A stretch of DNA of 64,000 nucleotides, taken from contig JAJEKV010000086.1 in the NCBI GenBank assembly GCA_021234155.1, positions 4,570,257-4,634,256 of the forward strand. The letters run 5' to 3'. How positions within the stretch are numbered: the first letter of the stretch is position 1; each line of letters opens with the position of its first letter. Of the stretch, positions 1 through 11,178 are shown one piece after another. The position numbers were made by a program, and so were the translations under genes. Below the pieces are notes generated by a model. It made no database searches and was not told the DNA's origin. It saw only the letters and a program-made list of their open reading frames with translations. The stretch is from Isoetes taiwanensis (taxonomy: Eukaryota; Streptophyta; Lycopodiopsida; Isoetales; Isoetaceae).

Positions 1-1122
1 GGCATGTAGATCTACGGAGGGAGTGATCCCTACCCGCCCCATCGGGGCTGGGAGGATGAACCCGGGAGTAGCCCTTTTGGCTATGCATCCGGCGGGCTAC
101 GGTCAGTCCGACACTTTTGGAGACCACTCCGCAAAGTGTATTGCGGAGGGGCGGATGGAGTGGACAACCCTAAGCCATGTTCATATGCCGGCCAAATCCA
201 TTGCCATGAATTAAACGCATGCGCAATGAACTCGGAGACCAAGCCGTCAGTCATCCCTTTGAGTGCGAGCCTTGGGTAGGATTCCCTATGTGTGATGTCT
301 TGATCTTTGTCTATGCAGATATGTGGAGGACCATCGCCGTGATGGTCATATGATGTTGATGTATGTGCTAACGACATGTATGTTTACGCTTCCGCAGCTA
401 GGTAGGCCCGAGGGAGGCGGGGTGCAATGACCCTTCCACTCTTCCCCTTTGGAACCCGTCACGATTTGCGGTGTCATGTGGAGGGCCCCAGTATTAGCAT
501 GGTGGTATGGGGATGAACTCTGTTTGTATACGGTGAGGGCACCGTATCACAGTAGGGGACGTCCACGGGCTCAGTTCTTTTCTTGTCCTATAATCTCTTC
601 CCTTTCGGTATCTCCCCTTCTTCTATATTTCCTTTTTTCCCATACCGAATTAGCCATGCAACTGTGATTTGTTCATACAATACTACCGTTTTCCTTGATT
701 TAAAACTAATCTTAAGACTAAGTGCGGTGGGAGTTTAAACATAAAAAAGCGGTTAAAAATTAGAAAACCGGCGGTTGGGATTTGTAACCAAGCGTTCTAA
801 CTGCTTTGTACGGAATTCACATGTCCATTTTTTGTATATCACAGTCGGGTTCTTCTTCATTGTTGCCGATGTCTCCCCATCTTCCTTTTTTTTCTACATT
901 CCTGGCCATAAGAACCCTGCAGAGATATTCTGTTGGGTTTTTTTCAGCGCAATTGATGCATACCTTACCAAAATCCGTGACAATCAGGTCATCTTTGATG
1001 GCGGTTGATTTTGCATTTCCCTTTCCACGCAGCGGTTAAAGCATCGGACACCCTCGACCCTATCGGCTTTCTGGTTGCATCATCCTTGTCGCCGGGACCC
1101 CATAACTTCGGGGAATTTTCGG
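1..1122. other. no recognised gene
   Basis: I see no conserved coding region in this stretch. Short open frames on the plus strand are low in complexity and have no recognisable motif. The first 400 bases are GC-richer than the rest of the region and could be an untranslated part of a retroelement, but I cannot name it. Confidence 0.4.
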
Positions 1123-1380
1123 TCAGTATCCCATATCCTTCATGGCCTGCATGTGATGCACCCAATCACAGAATAGGCAGTGTACCCGCCCACAGCTTAT
1201 ACACGACCCCAGCCCTTTTTCTAGACACGAGCAGTTATCCTCGCATATACACCATGGTCCGAGCTCCTCAAGCTCTGGATTCCATGGCCTGTAACGTTGT
1301 CGGAGCTCCGGATCTTGCGCTTTCTTGGAGTGGCCCCATCCTGCTCCGAGCCTTCCATAACTTTCTTGCCTTTGTCCATG
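1123..1380 (-). other. cysteine-rich open frame fragment, unknown
   Basis: An 86-codon frame on the minus strand ends at a TGA at 1123-1125 and has no ATG before its last quarter, so if real it is an exon or a fragment. It encodes PWCICEDNCSC followed by SCISCGRVHCLFCDW, that is CxC, CxC and a CxxC-x4-CxxC arrangement that could bind zinc. The upstream part is charged (Lys/Arg/Glu). It might belong to ORF1 of a retroelement. I do not recognise the family, and the assignment as coding rests only on the cysteine spacing. Confidence 0.25.
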
Positions 1381-1710
1381 TTATGCGGATGCTCGGCGCT
1401 AAACCCTTATCTATCTTCTAGAGCTAAAAAACTATCGGAATCCTCCAGGCGCTTCCTTCTCCGTTCGGGGTCCCGAGCTTCTGTTGCTTTTTATAGTTGT
1501 ATGTTTAACTAGGGTTTTTTTGTGTAATTCCTGCCATCTTCTCCGGATCTGGTTGTATTCTTACGACGGTAGGTCCGTCCATGGTGTCTAATCGATTTCG
1601 TAATTAAATGCTACCGGTATATTACGCTTATATGTGGGTTGTCCTTTACTCCCATGTATTTTAGGTACTATCTCCCCCCGCCTATCCTTAATATCTGTCT
1701 TATCTCTCTT

Positions 1711-1845
<135 letters not shown>

Positions 1846-2601
1846 TATTTTCTTAGAGATAAGTCTATTCTGTACATCTGCCGTGAGATTTTAATGCCGT
1901 GTACGTGCCCTTCCCTGTCCTATCACGTCATACTGCCATATATTAATCATTATTGATATTTCTAAATTTCTAGCCCATGTCCTGCGTTAGCTATTGACAT
2001 GTATATTTGCATTTGTCTATTTTCATACGTGTCGTCCACAACATGCAATGGTCCCCTTACACGTCCTTCTGTCTTACGTGCCTTCCTTCAATGTCACGTA
2101 TCTAATCTAGTCACACCGTTGTGAGTGGCCACGTAGTGCTAGGTAGATCCAGTTGGTAGTCGTATACCTCCCTATGTTTCTAGTCATGCTTGGCGTACAT
2201 TACCTATTGTATTATACAGATTTGGATTTTTGAATTTTTCATGACCGTTTGGGTACCAGATTAGCGAATATGCTTCCGATTCTCGTCCTCCAACCTGGCC
2301 CGACCCATAGCTCTGTTAGCTATGGTGTGCCGATTGGTGTCCATCCTTCTTCGGTTCTATTAACCTCGTCCCCCACTAAGACTAACATCCTGATACTCCC
2401 GGTTCGCGTGGCCTTTATGGATCCGGCAACACTTCTTTAACATTTCTTAATAAAATAAACTATCTGAATTCCTAGTTACAATTGTCTAATTCCGGTAGTC
2501 TAATTACACTTATATTGATCAAAACACAAATCAGAACACAAATCACATATCACTGACCTATACATCGCTATCCCTCCCTCCCCAGATTCACGGCCGCATT
2601 A

Positions 2602-2679
2602 AGCCCGCCATCGCCATCGCCGCCGCCATCCGAAGTAGGAACATTCGCCATCGCCATCGCCATCGCCATCGCCATCGCC
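2602..2679. repeat. (GCCATC)n hexanucleotide repeat
   Basis: Two clusters of GCCATC units, at about 2602-2631 and 2645-2679, separated by a short spacer. The flanks from 1846 to 2601 and from 2680 to 2796 hold nothing I recognise. Confidence 0.9.
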
Positions 2680-2796
2680 TAGGGCCAACTATTTGATATA
2701 CGCTGTCCTTTTCTTTTTCGCTTCCTTGCAAATCATATTTCTTATCAACTTCTTTTATGCTTATGTTGAACCATAATGTATTAATAGATGTCAGTA

Positions 2797-4184
2797 TCTA
2801 TATTAGTAAAAATCAACAAGACAGATATACAACCTTTTTTGTAGCCACTTTTTATAGAACAACCATTTAAACTCGAACATCACTACGGCCTAGCTAATGG
2901 CACTGACGTCTACAACATATAACATAACATTTCGAAAGGAGTAATTTTTAGGAGCTGAAAATTTCATTAAGAAATTTTCTGGTAATCGCCTAATGGCATG
3001 GCAGCAGTGCCACTCGATGGTCGCTAGAAAATTTTGAGCGAAATTTTATCTGATTCATCTTCTACATTTGATATATAGCTCTATTATTTTTTCCTCTTTT
3101 GACCTTCTTAATTCCAGAATGTGCTGCAAACTAGAAAGAATAGGTGGTATTGAAGTTAGACATACTTCTTAAGGGTCTATGAGACCCAACTTCAAAAGAT
3201 GTATTATGGATAGATAGTCAAAGCTTGCTCAACTGTGATGAACAATCCACTCACCCTCAAAGTATGTACAATGATGCATATTGTTTCGAAAAGAAAAGCA
3301 TAAGCTGACATGTTCTCTAATTAACAAGGTTAGGACAACTTACTTTGAAGGCAGGAACTGTATTACTCTCTAATTCTCCAGATTAGAAAGTAGGGTACTG
3401 CAGCTATAACTGTGTGCATTGAAAATTTGTTTGCACTAGCAAACTCAAAGTATGTCCTGTTTGTGCTCCAATTTATGAATCCAAGATATTGAATCTTGCT
3501 TTTCAGTTTGTGCCTCTAAGGTCTCTAAGCTTTGAAGACTATGACAAGCAAGCAAGAATTTGTACAACGCCATTTTCTGTATCCCGAGTATTCTTTATGC
3601 TACTTATTGAATCCCAATTAGTTCACAACTAATTGATATGCTACTACAGAAAGATCATTGAGCCTTAAATGTTTGTTATGAGTCTAAATCCTGAATCCCT
3701 TTTTACGGCAACACATTTACGATTTAGTTCCTCCTCCTTCCTATTATAGGCATGATAACGAAATGCGAAGAAATTTCATGGACTGGATCATGTATTTTTT
3801 TTATGTTGCTTAATTTGAATAGGGTCTTAGAGTCCCCTGTTGATTCCTTTGCATTTGGACGACATTTCCATTTGTTGACTATGTATCTTCACTCAAACCC
3901 AAAGGTTATTACATGAAACAATGACCAATAACAAGCTAAAGCATTTCGATGTTTCACGATGATTCTACATTCTTGGCCAAAGTTGTATTACTCACAACAA
4001 TAATATGCACATAAACAGCAACCTAACATATATATACCTATATAAAATGGACATCCATCTTGGACAATAACTTAAAATTAGCATCATTGACAACCCTACA
4101 TACGTTTTTAGATCCTAGATCTTATTCATATAATTCTACAATAAAATTGTATTTACGCCCGGCAACGCCGGTCACCATAACTAG
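2797..4184 (+). mobile_element. short non-autonomous Helitron (probable)
   Basis: The left end reads TCTATATTAGTAAAAAT after an A at 2796, the style of plant Helitron 5' ends. The right end has a GC-rich hairpin (GCCCGGC-AAC-GCCGGTC, 4156-4172) followed 8 bases later by the terminal CTAG at 4181-4184 and then a T. Insertion between A and T without target duplication is the Helitron hallmark. The 1,388 bp between contain no Rep/helicase and no open frame of note, so it would be a passive copy. A second 3' end of the same type lies at 46333-46360. The 5' boundary is less certain than the 3' end. Confidence 0.6.
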
Positions 4185-4189
4185 TTTAT

Positions 4190-4960
4190 AGAAATTTGAG
4201 TTGCAAGTGCAGAGGAAACAAGTTATATGATGGGTTCACAGATAGATGGATTATCTAAGCACTCGTTTCTTAGATATTGCTATGCCAAGAACCTCATAAT
4301 CGAACAAGTACTGATACGCTTGAATGGTTATGTGCAGATATTGATATGTCTGAGTGGGCTTACATCAGCCACTGATATGCCTGAGTCCCATTCTTATTTG
4401 GTATCTTTATATGGATATGAAGCCTTGATTTAAGCAAGATCAAATATTTTCTTCTTACTTTCAATATTTCAGGAAGATTTGGTGATTCATCTTGATAGGT
4501 TGTATCTCTGGTATGGCTTGTCCTTGTATCGTCATATTCTTTTTCGGTTACTAGATGGAAGGAATTCATGAGCTTCATCTACATCAAGCCGGTTAAGGCA
4601 GTCTTATTACCATATGTTTAAAGATTATCTACGACCATAGCTTTCTTTAAGTTTCTGTCGGTAGAGGTTAAAGGTATTGAGATTACTCCTGTAGTAATCC
4701 TTTATCTATTTGAATGTTTGTACTTCTTATTCTGATGTAATATGAAGAAATATCTTGTTCTTAAAAGAAAAAAAGAAGAAAAAAAGAAGATGATCCACAT
4801 GGAATCTTTATGTGAAGGTAGAAAAATCTCATGTGCTCCTTGTTTTTCCGATCTCTATCTCTGATGGTAACAAGATAAGCCAATTATTGACCCTTTTGAT
4901 ATACCCATTTCCAACCCTTTTTATAATAAAGTTGGATTGTATGGCGCGTCATATATCCTT
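4190..4960 (+). repeat. dispersed repeat block A, copy 1
   Basis: This block recurs nearly base for base at about 48295-49080 (for example the shared stretch beginning TTTGAGTTGCAAGTGCAGAG). It includes a conserved segment GAGATTACTCCTGTAGTAATCC followed 80-100 bases later by an A-rich tail, which also occurs near 28290-28410, so the block probably contains the 3' end of a retroelement. No intact open frame is visible. Confidence 0.75.
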
Positions 4961-5760
4961 CTCTCAGCAGTACCTTATTCTCTTTGAATTGTTCCCCAGG
5001 CAGGGGAGGGGCTTCTTCCTGCTTGGTTTGGCCAATTTGGCGTTTCTTTCTTGTTGTCCTTTTCCGGCCTTTAGCCTTCGTCCTGTGACCTTCGTCCTCG
5101 ATCCTAGTTTGCAAGGAAGTCCTTTGGTATTCGGGCGGTTTGTTGGTTTCATGCGAGTCCCATTCTAGAATCCCATCGATCCGAGACGTCGGATCGCCAT
5201 TCTAGAATGGGGCGAGCATGCATGTTTTGCATGCATGCGGGCGGCGCATGCCCATTCTTGTTGGGAGTTCGTTATTTTAGGCGCGTTTCTGCATCAACAT
5301 CTCATCGGCGCTTCCTCTTCTCTCAGCAGTACCTTATTCTCTTTGAACCCACCCTCCCCCCATTCTTTGTTATTGTATTTGTATCGCGTGGCACGCGCGT
5401 AATCAGCCCCTCCACTCTGGGAGGTTTGTTTTGTCTTGTTGTTTTGTTGGTTAGCGAGCGGCATCTGTTTCGACTTTTCCATTCGTGGGTTTTGGGAGCG
5501 ATTTTTATGCCTTACGTTTGTCCAAGCCCCTTGCCGAAGGCTTATCACTAAGGTTTTTCCTCGAAAGCCCAAAAGGGCGGGGTTTTTTAATCCCGGTGAT
5601 AAGCTTTCGGCAGGTACACTAGCCCAGTCTCTATTATCATTGTATTTTGTTGGGGTCCAAATGATATAATTGGATTTTCCCTTTATTTTTTATGGGTAGT
5701 TCGCATGTGTGCGGCTACCCACTATCCACCATTGTAGAAAATCTGCTGAGATGAATGAGA
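4961..5760 (+). repeat. dispersed repeat block B, copy 1
   Basis: The block is shared with 49925-50970. Within it the segments CTCAGCAGTACCTTATTCTC (4964 and 5317) and CCATTCTAGAATCCCATCGA recur, so it is itself internally duplicated. It ends with the segment that carries the hairpin listed at 5534-5610 and the sequence CCACTATCCACCATTGTAG. No protein-coding signal is recognised. Confidence 0.7.
5534..5610 (+). repeat. conserved long-stem hairpin, copy 1
   Basis: CCGAAGGCTTATCAC pairs with GTGATAAGCTTTCGG (14 of 15 pairs, the other a G-U), enclosing a segment with GGTTTTTCC, a GCCC-AAAA-GGGC mini-hairpin and GGGGTTTTTTAATCCC. Related copies are at 50754-50829 and 23767-23854. The third copy has a different stem sequence that still pairs, which suggests that structure is conserved. 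It may be a structured RNA element of a retrotransposon 3' region. Confidence 0.55.
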
Positions 5761-5810
5761 AGCAAGTCTAAGTCGCGGTTTGTTGGTTTCATGCGAGCCA
5801 TTCTAGAATA

Positions 5811-6105
5811 TTCTAAACGAGGTGCACCCTGGACTACCACAGTCGTCAAATCCACCGATCCTACGGTCCAGATCATATGTTGGAGCCTCTTGGCACCTCT
5901 CGTTTCGCTTATGGTCATTTATGATTGGAGGTGACTATGATTTTAAAATATGAAATACGTGTTGTCCTAAGGTTTTGATGGAATATCGAGTCTCTATACG
6001 GCTTCAACTAAGGTTTTATATATGAAATACGGGGGCTCGAACCTGTACCAAAATAACTCAGTATCCTAATAAGACTACTTTGACCAATATAACCAGTGAG
6101 CTAAT
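5811..6105 (+). repeat. dispersed repeat block C, copy 1
   Basis: Shared with about 49224-49510 (starting GACGAGGTGCACCCTGGACT in the second copy). It lies directly upstream of the LINE in both places, so it may be the LINE's 5' untranslated region or an older element that both LINE copies carry. Confidence 0.6.
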
Positions 6106-7124
6106 GTGATTATATTTTATCTTAAATCTATTTTTTTTTTAAATAACAACCCATTAAATTATTTTGGGGACATGGTCTATGGTTTCAAGAATTGTCTTTT
6201 TTACATCTATATCAAATCCCCCTGGGACCTCCTGTTATTGTGCTACATATTCAATAAGTTCGTATGGATTTCTTGCAATTGCAGTGCTTGCTTCCTTTAA
6301 TCTAACATAAAAGCTTCTAAAGCTTAAATCAAATTCTGGTCTTTCAAAGTTCACAAAGAGAAATTGCAAGAAAAAAAATGTTTTAATTCAACAAATGAAA
6401 GATATTAGAATTGCTCTTCATCCTGATCCTTTTAACTCTATTATGCATAGCAAAGAGGAAGATATGGAGAGAAAAACATTAGGGATTTTTTGAGATCATA
6501 AAAGGGCCTTCTAAGAACTGCTGACTAAGCTATATGAACTACCAAAAAAAAAGGCGGTAATCCGGTCAGAAAAAAGCAGATTATAACTAACTCCTTTGAA
6601 TCACATTTTCTAGCATAAGTGTTGATAGAAAAGTCCAAATGAGCTCTTGTTTGGTGCAATAGATATATCTCATTGATATTTTTCCAACCTTGGATGGTTT
6701 GCATATCTTCTAGCCTCGCAGGATAGTAAAAAATGGTAAAAACCATATTTTTTGAAGTTTTGACAATCATAAGTGGTTAAAATATGTGCAAAGCACCTAA
6801 GATTAGAAAGATCTCAACGAGATCTATCTATTGCACTAAACGAGAGCTCATTTGGACTTTTCTATCAATAGTTATGCTAGAAAATGTGATCCAGTGAGTC
6901 AGTTATAACAGTTTTGCTGACTGGACCCGTCGGGCTCTGATTTCTGATTGGTAGTTCATTTATCTTCATTTGGCTTAGTTGGCATGTTTTGAAGGCCCTT
7001 TTTTAATCTCAAAAAAATCCTAATGTCAAACTCATTGAAGAGATTGAAGCCAAAGGTGCAGTCATTAGATGCAAAATCAAGTATGCAAATGACATGGACT
7101 CTGGATCTACTAAATTCTTTTATA
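6106..7124 (+). mobile_element. L1-like LINE copy A, left part (degenerate)
   Basis: The last part (7020-7124) is nearly identical to 49720-49823 in LINE copy B and encodes remnants of the region between endonuclease and reverse transcriptase (frame with SGSTKFFYRVAKF in copy B). Element 1 interrupts the LINE at 7124/7125 and the LINE resumes at 17443. A segment with reverse complementarity to itself (6640-6680 versus 6840-6880) lies within the left half. All frames are broken. Confidence 0.65.
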
Positions 7125-7128
7125 GAGT

Positions 7129-7154
7129 AAGCATGATTTTATTAATTCGAGAAA
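7129..7154 (+). repeat. element 1 left terminal inverted repeat
   Basis: Begins AAGCATGATTTTATTAATT and matches the reverse complement of 17413-17438 at 23 of 26 positions. The target duplication GAGT (7125-7128) precedes it immediately. Confidence 0.9.
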
Positions 7155-7365
7155 ATAACGCAATTTTGAGAATTTTAAGCACACCTAATTTGCTCGAGCA
7201 CTGATACTTTCACCTAGTTCTCGAGCCCAAGATACAGGAGGTCACCAACATACACATATACATACAAATTATGTGCTATACTTGTACGTGTACGAGATAG
7301 TTGTACAAGCCCAATAATGGCGCTACTGTCTACACCAATAATTCACATCAATAATTTTACTTCAC

Positions 7366-7373
7366 TATAAAAA
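7366..7373 (+). promoter_or_regulatory. TATA box of small gene copy 1
   Basis: TATAAAAA lies 42 bases before the ATG at 7408, in the context CTTCACTATAAAA, which is repeated before the second small gene. The spacing fits a plant core promoter with a short leader. Confidence 0.5.
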
Positions 7374-7407
7374 TAGCTCCGCTCGGGTTAGAGGTCATTC
7401 ATCTTCC

Positions 7408-7649
7408 ATGGCTTCCTTGCCTCCTCGTCGGAGCACATCCGATCCTTCAAGTGCTACTTGAGCTACAACGATCTGGGTGAATGCTATAGAAATGGTATTA
7501 ATCTAGATCCATGGCTCCAGTCCAAAGCAGATGGTCCTGCGAGTGCTTGCAGGAAGCTCACTCGTGTTGTGGTCCACCTTTATTGGCTTCCTGATCAGGA
7601 GATCTATGAGCTGAATGGCATCACCTTAGCAGGTGTCGATGATGAGTGA
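7408..7649 (+). pseudogene. small gene copy 1, frameshifted, unknown function
   Basis: Paralogue of the gene at 7980-8222. From the ATG at 7408 the frame closes early at a TGA because one base is missing relative to copy 2 (41 versus 42 bases between the ATG and the conserved AAG TGC codons). Past the shift, the frame encodes YNDLGECYRNGINLDPWL and ends GITLAGVDDE, clearly alignable to copy 2. Its promoter with TATA box is intact. I do not recognise the family; there is no signal peptide or transmembrane segment. It lies inside element 1, convergent with the transposase gene. An alternative start after the lesion cannot be excluded. Confidence 0.5.
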
Positions 7650-7936
7650 ATCGTCGAAGGCTTGTGTACCTGCCAAGGATATAATAATGATATATGAGCA
7701 CTTCTATATTATGTAAGGATGTAATAAGCATAATCAATGTTATCAGTGATGACTACTATATCTGTTTAGGATATAATAATGATATGAGCACCTATAAACT
7801 ATGTAAGTATGTAATAGCACAATGACTATTATCTGATGTAGCATACCTGTACTTGTACGTATACAACACTCTTACACACGCTCAATAATAGCGGTAAAGT
7901 CTACCCCAATAATTCACATCAATAATTCTACTTCAC

Positions 7937-7943
7937 TATAAAA
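7937..7943 (+). promoter_or_regulatory. TATA box of small gene copy 2
   Basis: TATAAAA 43 bases before the ATG at 7980. The surrounding 60 bases are nearly identical to the promoter of copy 1, about 571 bases upstream, so promoter and gene were duplicated together. Confidence 0.5.
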
Positions 7944-7979
7944 GCCTCTCACTTCGGGGCTAAAGTTCATTCATCTCCC

Positions 7980-8222
7980 ATGGATTTTTTGCCTTCTTCT
8001 GTTCACCACATCGAGGCGATCAAGTGCTCAATGAGCCACACTGATCTTGTCGATTGCCTAGACAGGGGTATTATTCTTGATCCCTACCTGCGATCCAAAG
8101 CTATGGGCGTTGAGATTCGTTGCCCTGGGCTAATTCGTGTTATGATCCATCTCATTTGGCTTCCTGAGCGCAATAGCTATAAGATATCAGGGATCACTAC
8201 TGCAGCTGTTGATGATGAATGA
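7980..8222 (+). CDS. small gene copy 2, 80-residue protein of unknown function
   Basis: An intact 80-codon frame with an ATG (7980) in a good context and a TATA box 43 bases upstream. The protein starts MDFLPSSVHH, contains DLVDCLDRGIILDPYL and a hydrophobic stretch VMIHLIWLP, and ends ITTAAVDDE. It has no signal peptide, zinc-binding pattern or basic region. The gene is the second unit of a tandem duplication of about 571 bp; conservation of the reading frame between the units, with third-position changes, suggests it was once under selection. It lies in element 1 between the left end and the transposase stop codon at 8362. It could be an accessory protein (for example a silencing suppressor or a transposase partner), but that is a guess. 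Element 2 has no counterpart. Confidence 0.55.
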   Translation: MDFLPSSVHHIEAIKCSMSHTDLVDCLDRGIILDPYLRSKAMGVEIRCPGLIRVMIHLIWLPERNSYKISGITTAAVDDE

Positions 8223-8361
8223 AACACCTGTTCAACATTGTATAGTGTAAGAGCTCTTGTGTTAAGATGACAAATGCAAGACGTAATGAATAATAACTAT
8301 TCTATTGTACCGTGCATATATATATGATATATAGTAATTATGTAAAACAGCATTGCATACC

Positions 8362-11178
8362 TCAAGAGTTCTCATCATCCTCGTTAGCTTCTTTAGCCAC
8401 TAATTCTTGCAACTGAGCCCCCACACTACTGGGGATCACCACTAACAACGGCCTGGTCTCTACCGCCCAACCGTAGTCTATTGTTTTCAAATGTTGGTAG
8501 CATGGCGGGTCATTAGGATTGGGTCTCCAATTCTTGCTCCAGCAATCTCTATACTGCATTGCATATGATGTTCCCTTTCTGGCAACAGGTTCAAACCAAG
8601 ACACAAATACCTCTTCGTAGTGAGGGAGATTAGGGTCCTCTATGGGGTCCTCTTCGGCAAAAGCCATCCACGTCGGGCTGTTATCATGTGGCCTGATCAG
8701 CAAGAGCATTCCTTTCTTGACATCTTGATAGGGATCGAATATTTCAACTGGGTTCTTGGGTCTACCCGAGAAAGGCCCGACATAATGAGATGCTTCAATG
8801 TGCTCATCCACCAACACGTTATCGGGTTCTTCCAATGCAATTTGCCTGGTGCTGGGCCAGAAATCTTGAATGACAGCTCTACCAGGCTGAACGTCCCCAA
8901 GCACTCGCAACAAGGTGGACCAGTAGTCAATAACTTCATTCATATATGTGTTGGACCATGAGTTATCGCCAGCTCTAGAAATAGCAGCCCAGTGCATCAT
9001 GTACTTGGCAATAGAAGCTCTCAATGCACCTATATCTTTCAAGCTCCCGTATGGCTGCACGACCTTAGATGAGCCTCTCGGAATCATAGGTAAACCTTGG
9101 GCATCCTCCTTCCACATTCTGATTCCCTTTTCAGGGAGCCACTCCCTATGCCCTGGCCTCATCTTGTAGAACATTAGTGGCCATCCATCCTTCATGCAGA
9201 ACTTGAAGAGTAGAGGTTCCAAATGACCACATAAATGGTCCTTCTTATCAGGAATAAAACCTTTCACGAATTCCTTCCAATTAGGAACCTCTGACACAAG
9301 GTATGGTGAATGAGACTTGGAACTACACTGCCTGAAGAGTTGCATAAGCTCTGGAATAGTCAATGCATCTGATCTTCTCATTAGAGTTGAGTAGTTTCCA
9401 AAGAGGGCATCTATGTCATCGTGGGTGTGGCCAACCATCATGAATCCCAGCTGCACTTGCTCGAAGACACCTAACCAAACCAAGTATGACAAGTAAAAGA
9501 AAAGATACCCGTTCTTGTTTTGACCTGAGCAATTGTCTAGCTGCAAGTAAAGCCTCCTAGGCAACTTGTTCGGTACCATAGAGCCCTTGAGAGGAGGCAT
9601 AAAATCACTTCTAGTGCCATTCACCATTTTTGTCCTGAGGGCATCCGTGTTTAAAATTGCTGCACCCCAGCAGCTATCAGGACGATCTGTATCTCTCAAA
9701 TGGCCCCAATTGTCCTCAGATTTATTCTCCAGTGTTTTCAAAGTATGATTCAAGGATCCCACATGAAAATTAGAATCATCAGGCCAGAGGTCCAGTGAAA
9801 AGTGGCCCAAGGCACCTATACCATGCCCGTGCATGAGAGCACCTGTAACACTCACCTTTAGTCGTTCATCCCTCCACACAGACTTCGCTAGCTTTTCTAG
9901 ACGAGGAACCATGGTCTTATTCTGATCCATCTTGTCGTGTATAATGGTCAAAGCGTGCTCAAGATATCTATGAGACAGAGCTCTCCAGGACCAGTAAAGG
10001 CTCCTACATGAAATCTGGGCCGTCATATGTGACTTCCTATCCATTGCAAGTTCCCTTATTTCCTTTGGATCTCTGGTCTTAGCAAGCTTTTCCTTTATGA
10101 CTATACAGGTGTTACACTTGGAAAATGCTATCCTCTTAGCTATTGCCACCTCTGAATGATTCTCTTTCCATCCAGACAGAAAAGACGATGGAGAAAAATG
10201 CTTGCCTGTCATCTCTGTAATGGTAATGTCTATTTCCTGGTGTATATCCTTCTTAGTCAAGACTGAAGGTAACCTTTTCACATTTTGTCTGCTACCCTCG
10301 CTCATAATTTTCGAGCGGTGTGGCGTCGTCTCTGCGTTTTCATCTATGAACATAGAAAGCACAGCATTGCCAACCAAGGTATGAGACCTGGGCTTCTTAG
10401 AACCAGTATTTCCGTGCTCAGCAATTCTGTGGCCATCATTGAAGAGCTTCTTCCACTTGTAAAAAGTGGAAATGGGTATGCCATAGGCTTTATGCCATGC
10501 TTTCACGTACACCTGTTTGTTATTCAACATCAGGTTGCACACTACACCATTTTCAGAGCAAAGATCTAGCATGTTATATGCAAAGGTTGTACACTCCGAG
10601 GACTTCATGTTCCAGTAAAAGGTTCTCATGCAAGCTATCTCCTTGGATGTAAAATTTGCACAGCATCTTTTCATGCAGCACAGTGATGACCTGAAGTCTA
10701 AAATAGCCTTAGCACTAGTTTTTCTTTCACATTTGGTCTGTGCGGGACGTGTCCTGGGTCTCCGATTGACCATGCGATAAGGTCTCTTTTTTGTGATGCC
10801 AATTTTGGGTCTAATGGAATAAGGTTCATTCTCCACATCCTTCTCCTTCATTGCAACCAGGAGAGTAGAAACTGGAATGTTATCAACGAGCACGAAGGCT
10901 ATGGGCCATCTTACAAGGTCATGCAGTTGGGGCATTTCTGCATAGGCTTGGCAGCGCATAGAGATCTTTTCAGGCATTGAAAATAGGCTCATGATAGTAG
11001 CAGCTATCGAGCCTTCCCCCAACTTCACATCAGCAATAGCATGGTTTGGATCGGCAAAAACGATAACACTACACCCGTAAGCCATTTGGCAGCATTCATG
11101 CATGAGTGTGCATGCCTTCTCAATTAACTCATCTCTAGAAAGCCCTTGCACATGATTCGTCTCATTTTCTTGTACCAC
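8362..11178 (-). CDS. transposase-like protein of element 1 (DUF7869 type)
   Basis: An open frame of 938 codons (open from a GTG; the true start lies in an upstream exon). In order: a cysteine-rich region; a helix-turn-helix-like segment at about residues 226-246 (YGIPISTFYKWKKLF); a CNTC motif at about 353; DKMDQNK at about 415; YLQLDN at about 544-549; GHTHDDID at about 583-590; and near 819-880 a beta-rich domain (KKGMLLLI..TWMAF..VFVSWFEP) that recalls small chromatin-reader barrels. The last three acidic motifs are conserved in the element 2 protein and are candidates for a DDE/D-type catalytic triad. The family resembles plant and algal proteins with DUF7869, a name I give from memory. 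Position in a TIR-bounded element supports the transposase role; catalysis is inferred. It is divergent from the ParB-methyltransferase gene. Confidence 0.75.
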   Translation of the reverse strand: MVQENETNHVQGLSRDELIEKACTLMHECCQMAYGCSVIVFADPNHAIADVKLGEGSIAATIMSLFSMPEKISMRCQAYAEMPQLHDLVRWPIAFVLVDNIPVSTLLVAMKEKDVENEPYSIRPKIGITKKRPYRMVNRRPRTRPAQTKCERKTSAKAILDFRSSLCCMKRCCANFTSKEIACMRTFYWNMKSSECTTFAYNMLDLCSENGVVCNLMLNNKQVYVKAWHKAYGIPISTFYKWKKLFNDGHRIAEHGNTGSKKPRSHTLVGNAVLSMFIDENAETTPHRSKIMSEGSRQNVKRLPSVLTKKDIHQEIDITITEMTGKHFSPSSFLSGWKENHSEVAIAKRIAFSKCNTCIVIKEKLAKTRDPKEIRELAMDRKSHMTAQISCRSLYWSWRALSHRYLEHALTIIHDKMDQNKTMVPRLEKLAKSVWRDERLKVSVTGALMHGHGIGALGHFSLDLWPDDSNFHVGSLNHTLKTLENKSEDNWGHLRDTDRPDSCWGAAILNTDALRTKMVNGTRSDFMPPLKGSMVPNKLPRRLYLQLDNCSGQNKNGYLFFYLSYLVWLGVFEQVQLGFMMVGHTHDDIDALFGNYSTLMRRSDALTIPELMQLFRQCSSKSHSPYLVSEVPNWKEFVKGFIPDKKDHLCGHLEPLLFKFCMKDGWPLMFYKMRPGHREWLPEKGIRMWKEDAQGLPMIPRGSSKVVQPYGSLKDIGALRASIAKYMMHWAAISRAGDNSWSNTYMNEVIDYWSTLLRVLGDVQPGRAVIQDFWPSTRQIALEEPDNVLVDEHIEASHYVGPFSGRPKNPVEIFDPYQDVKKGMLLLIRPHDNSPTWMAFAEEDPIEDPNLPHYEEVFVSWFEPVARKGTSYAMQYRDCWSKNWRPNPNDPPCYQHLKTIDYGWAVETRPLLVVIPSSVGAQLQELVAKEANEDDENS

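Noticed and set aside
8620-10569. Plus-strand open frames opposite the element 1 transposase
   Set aside because: They are antisense shadows of a long coding frame with recognisable motifs.
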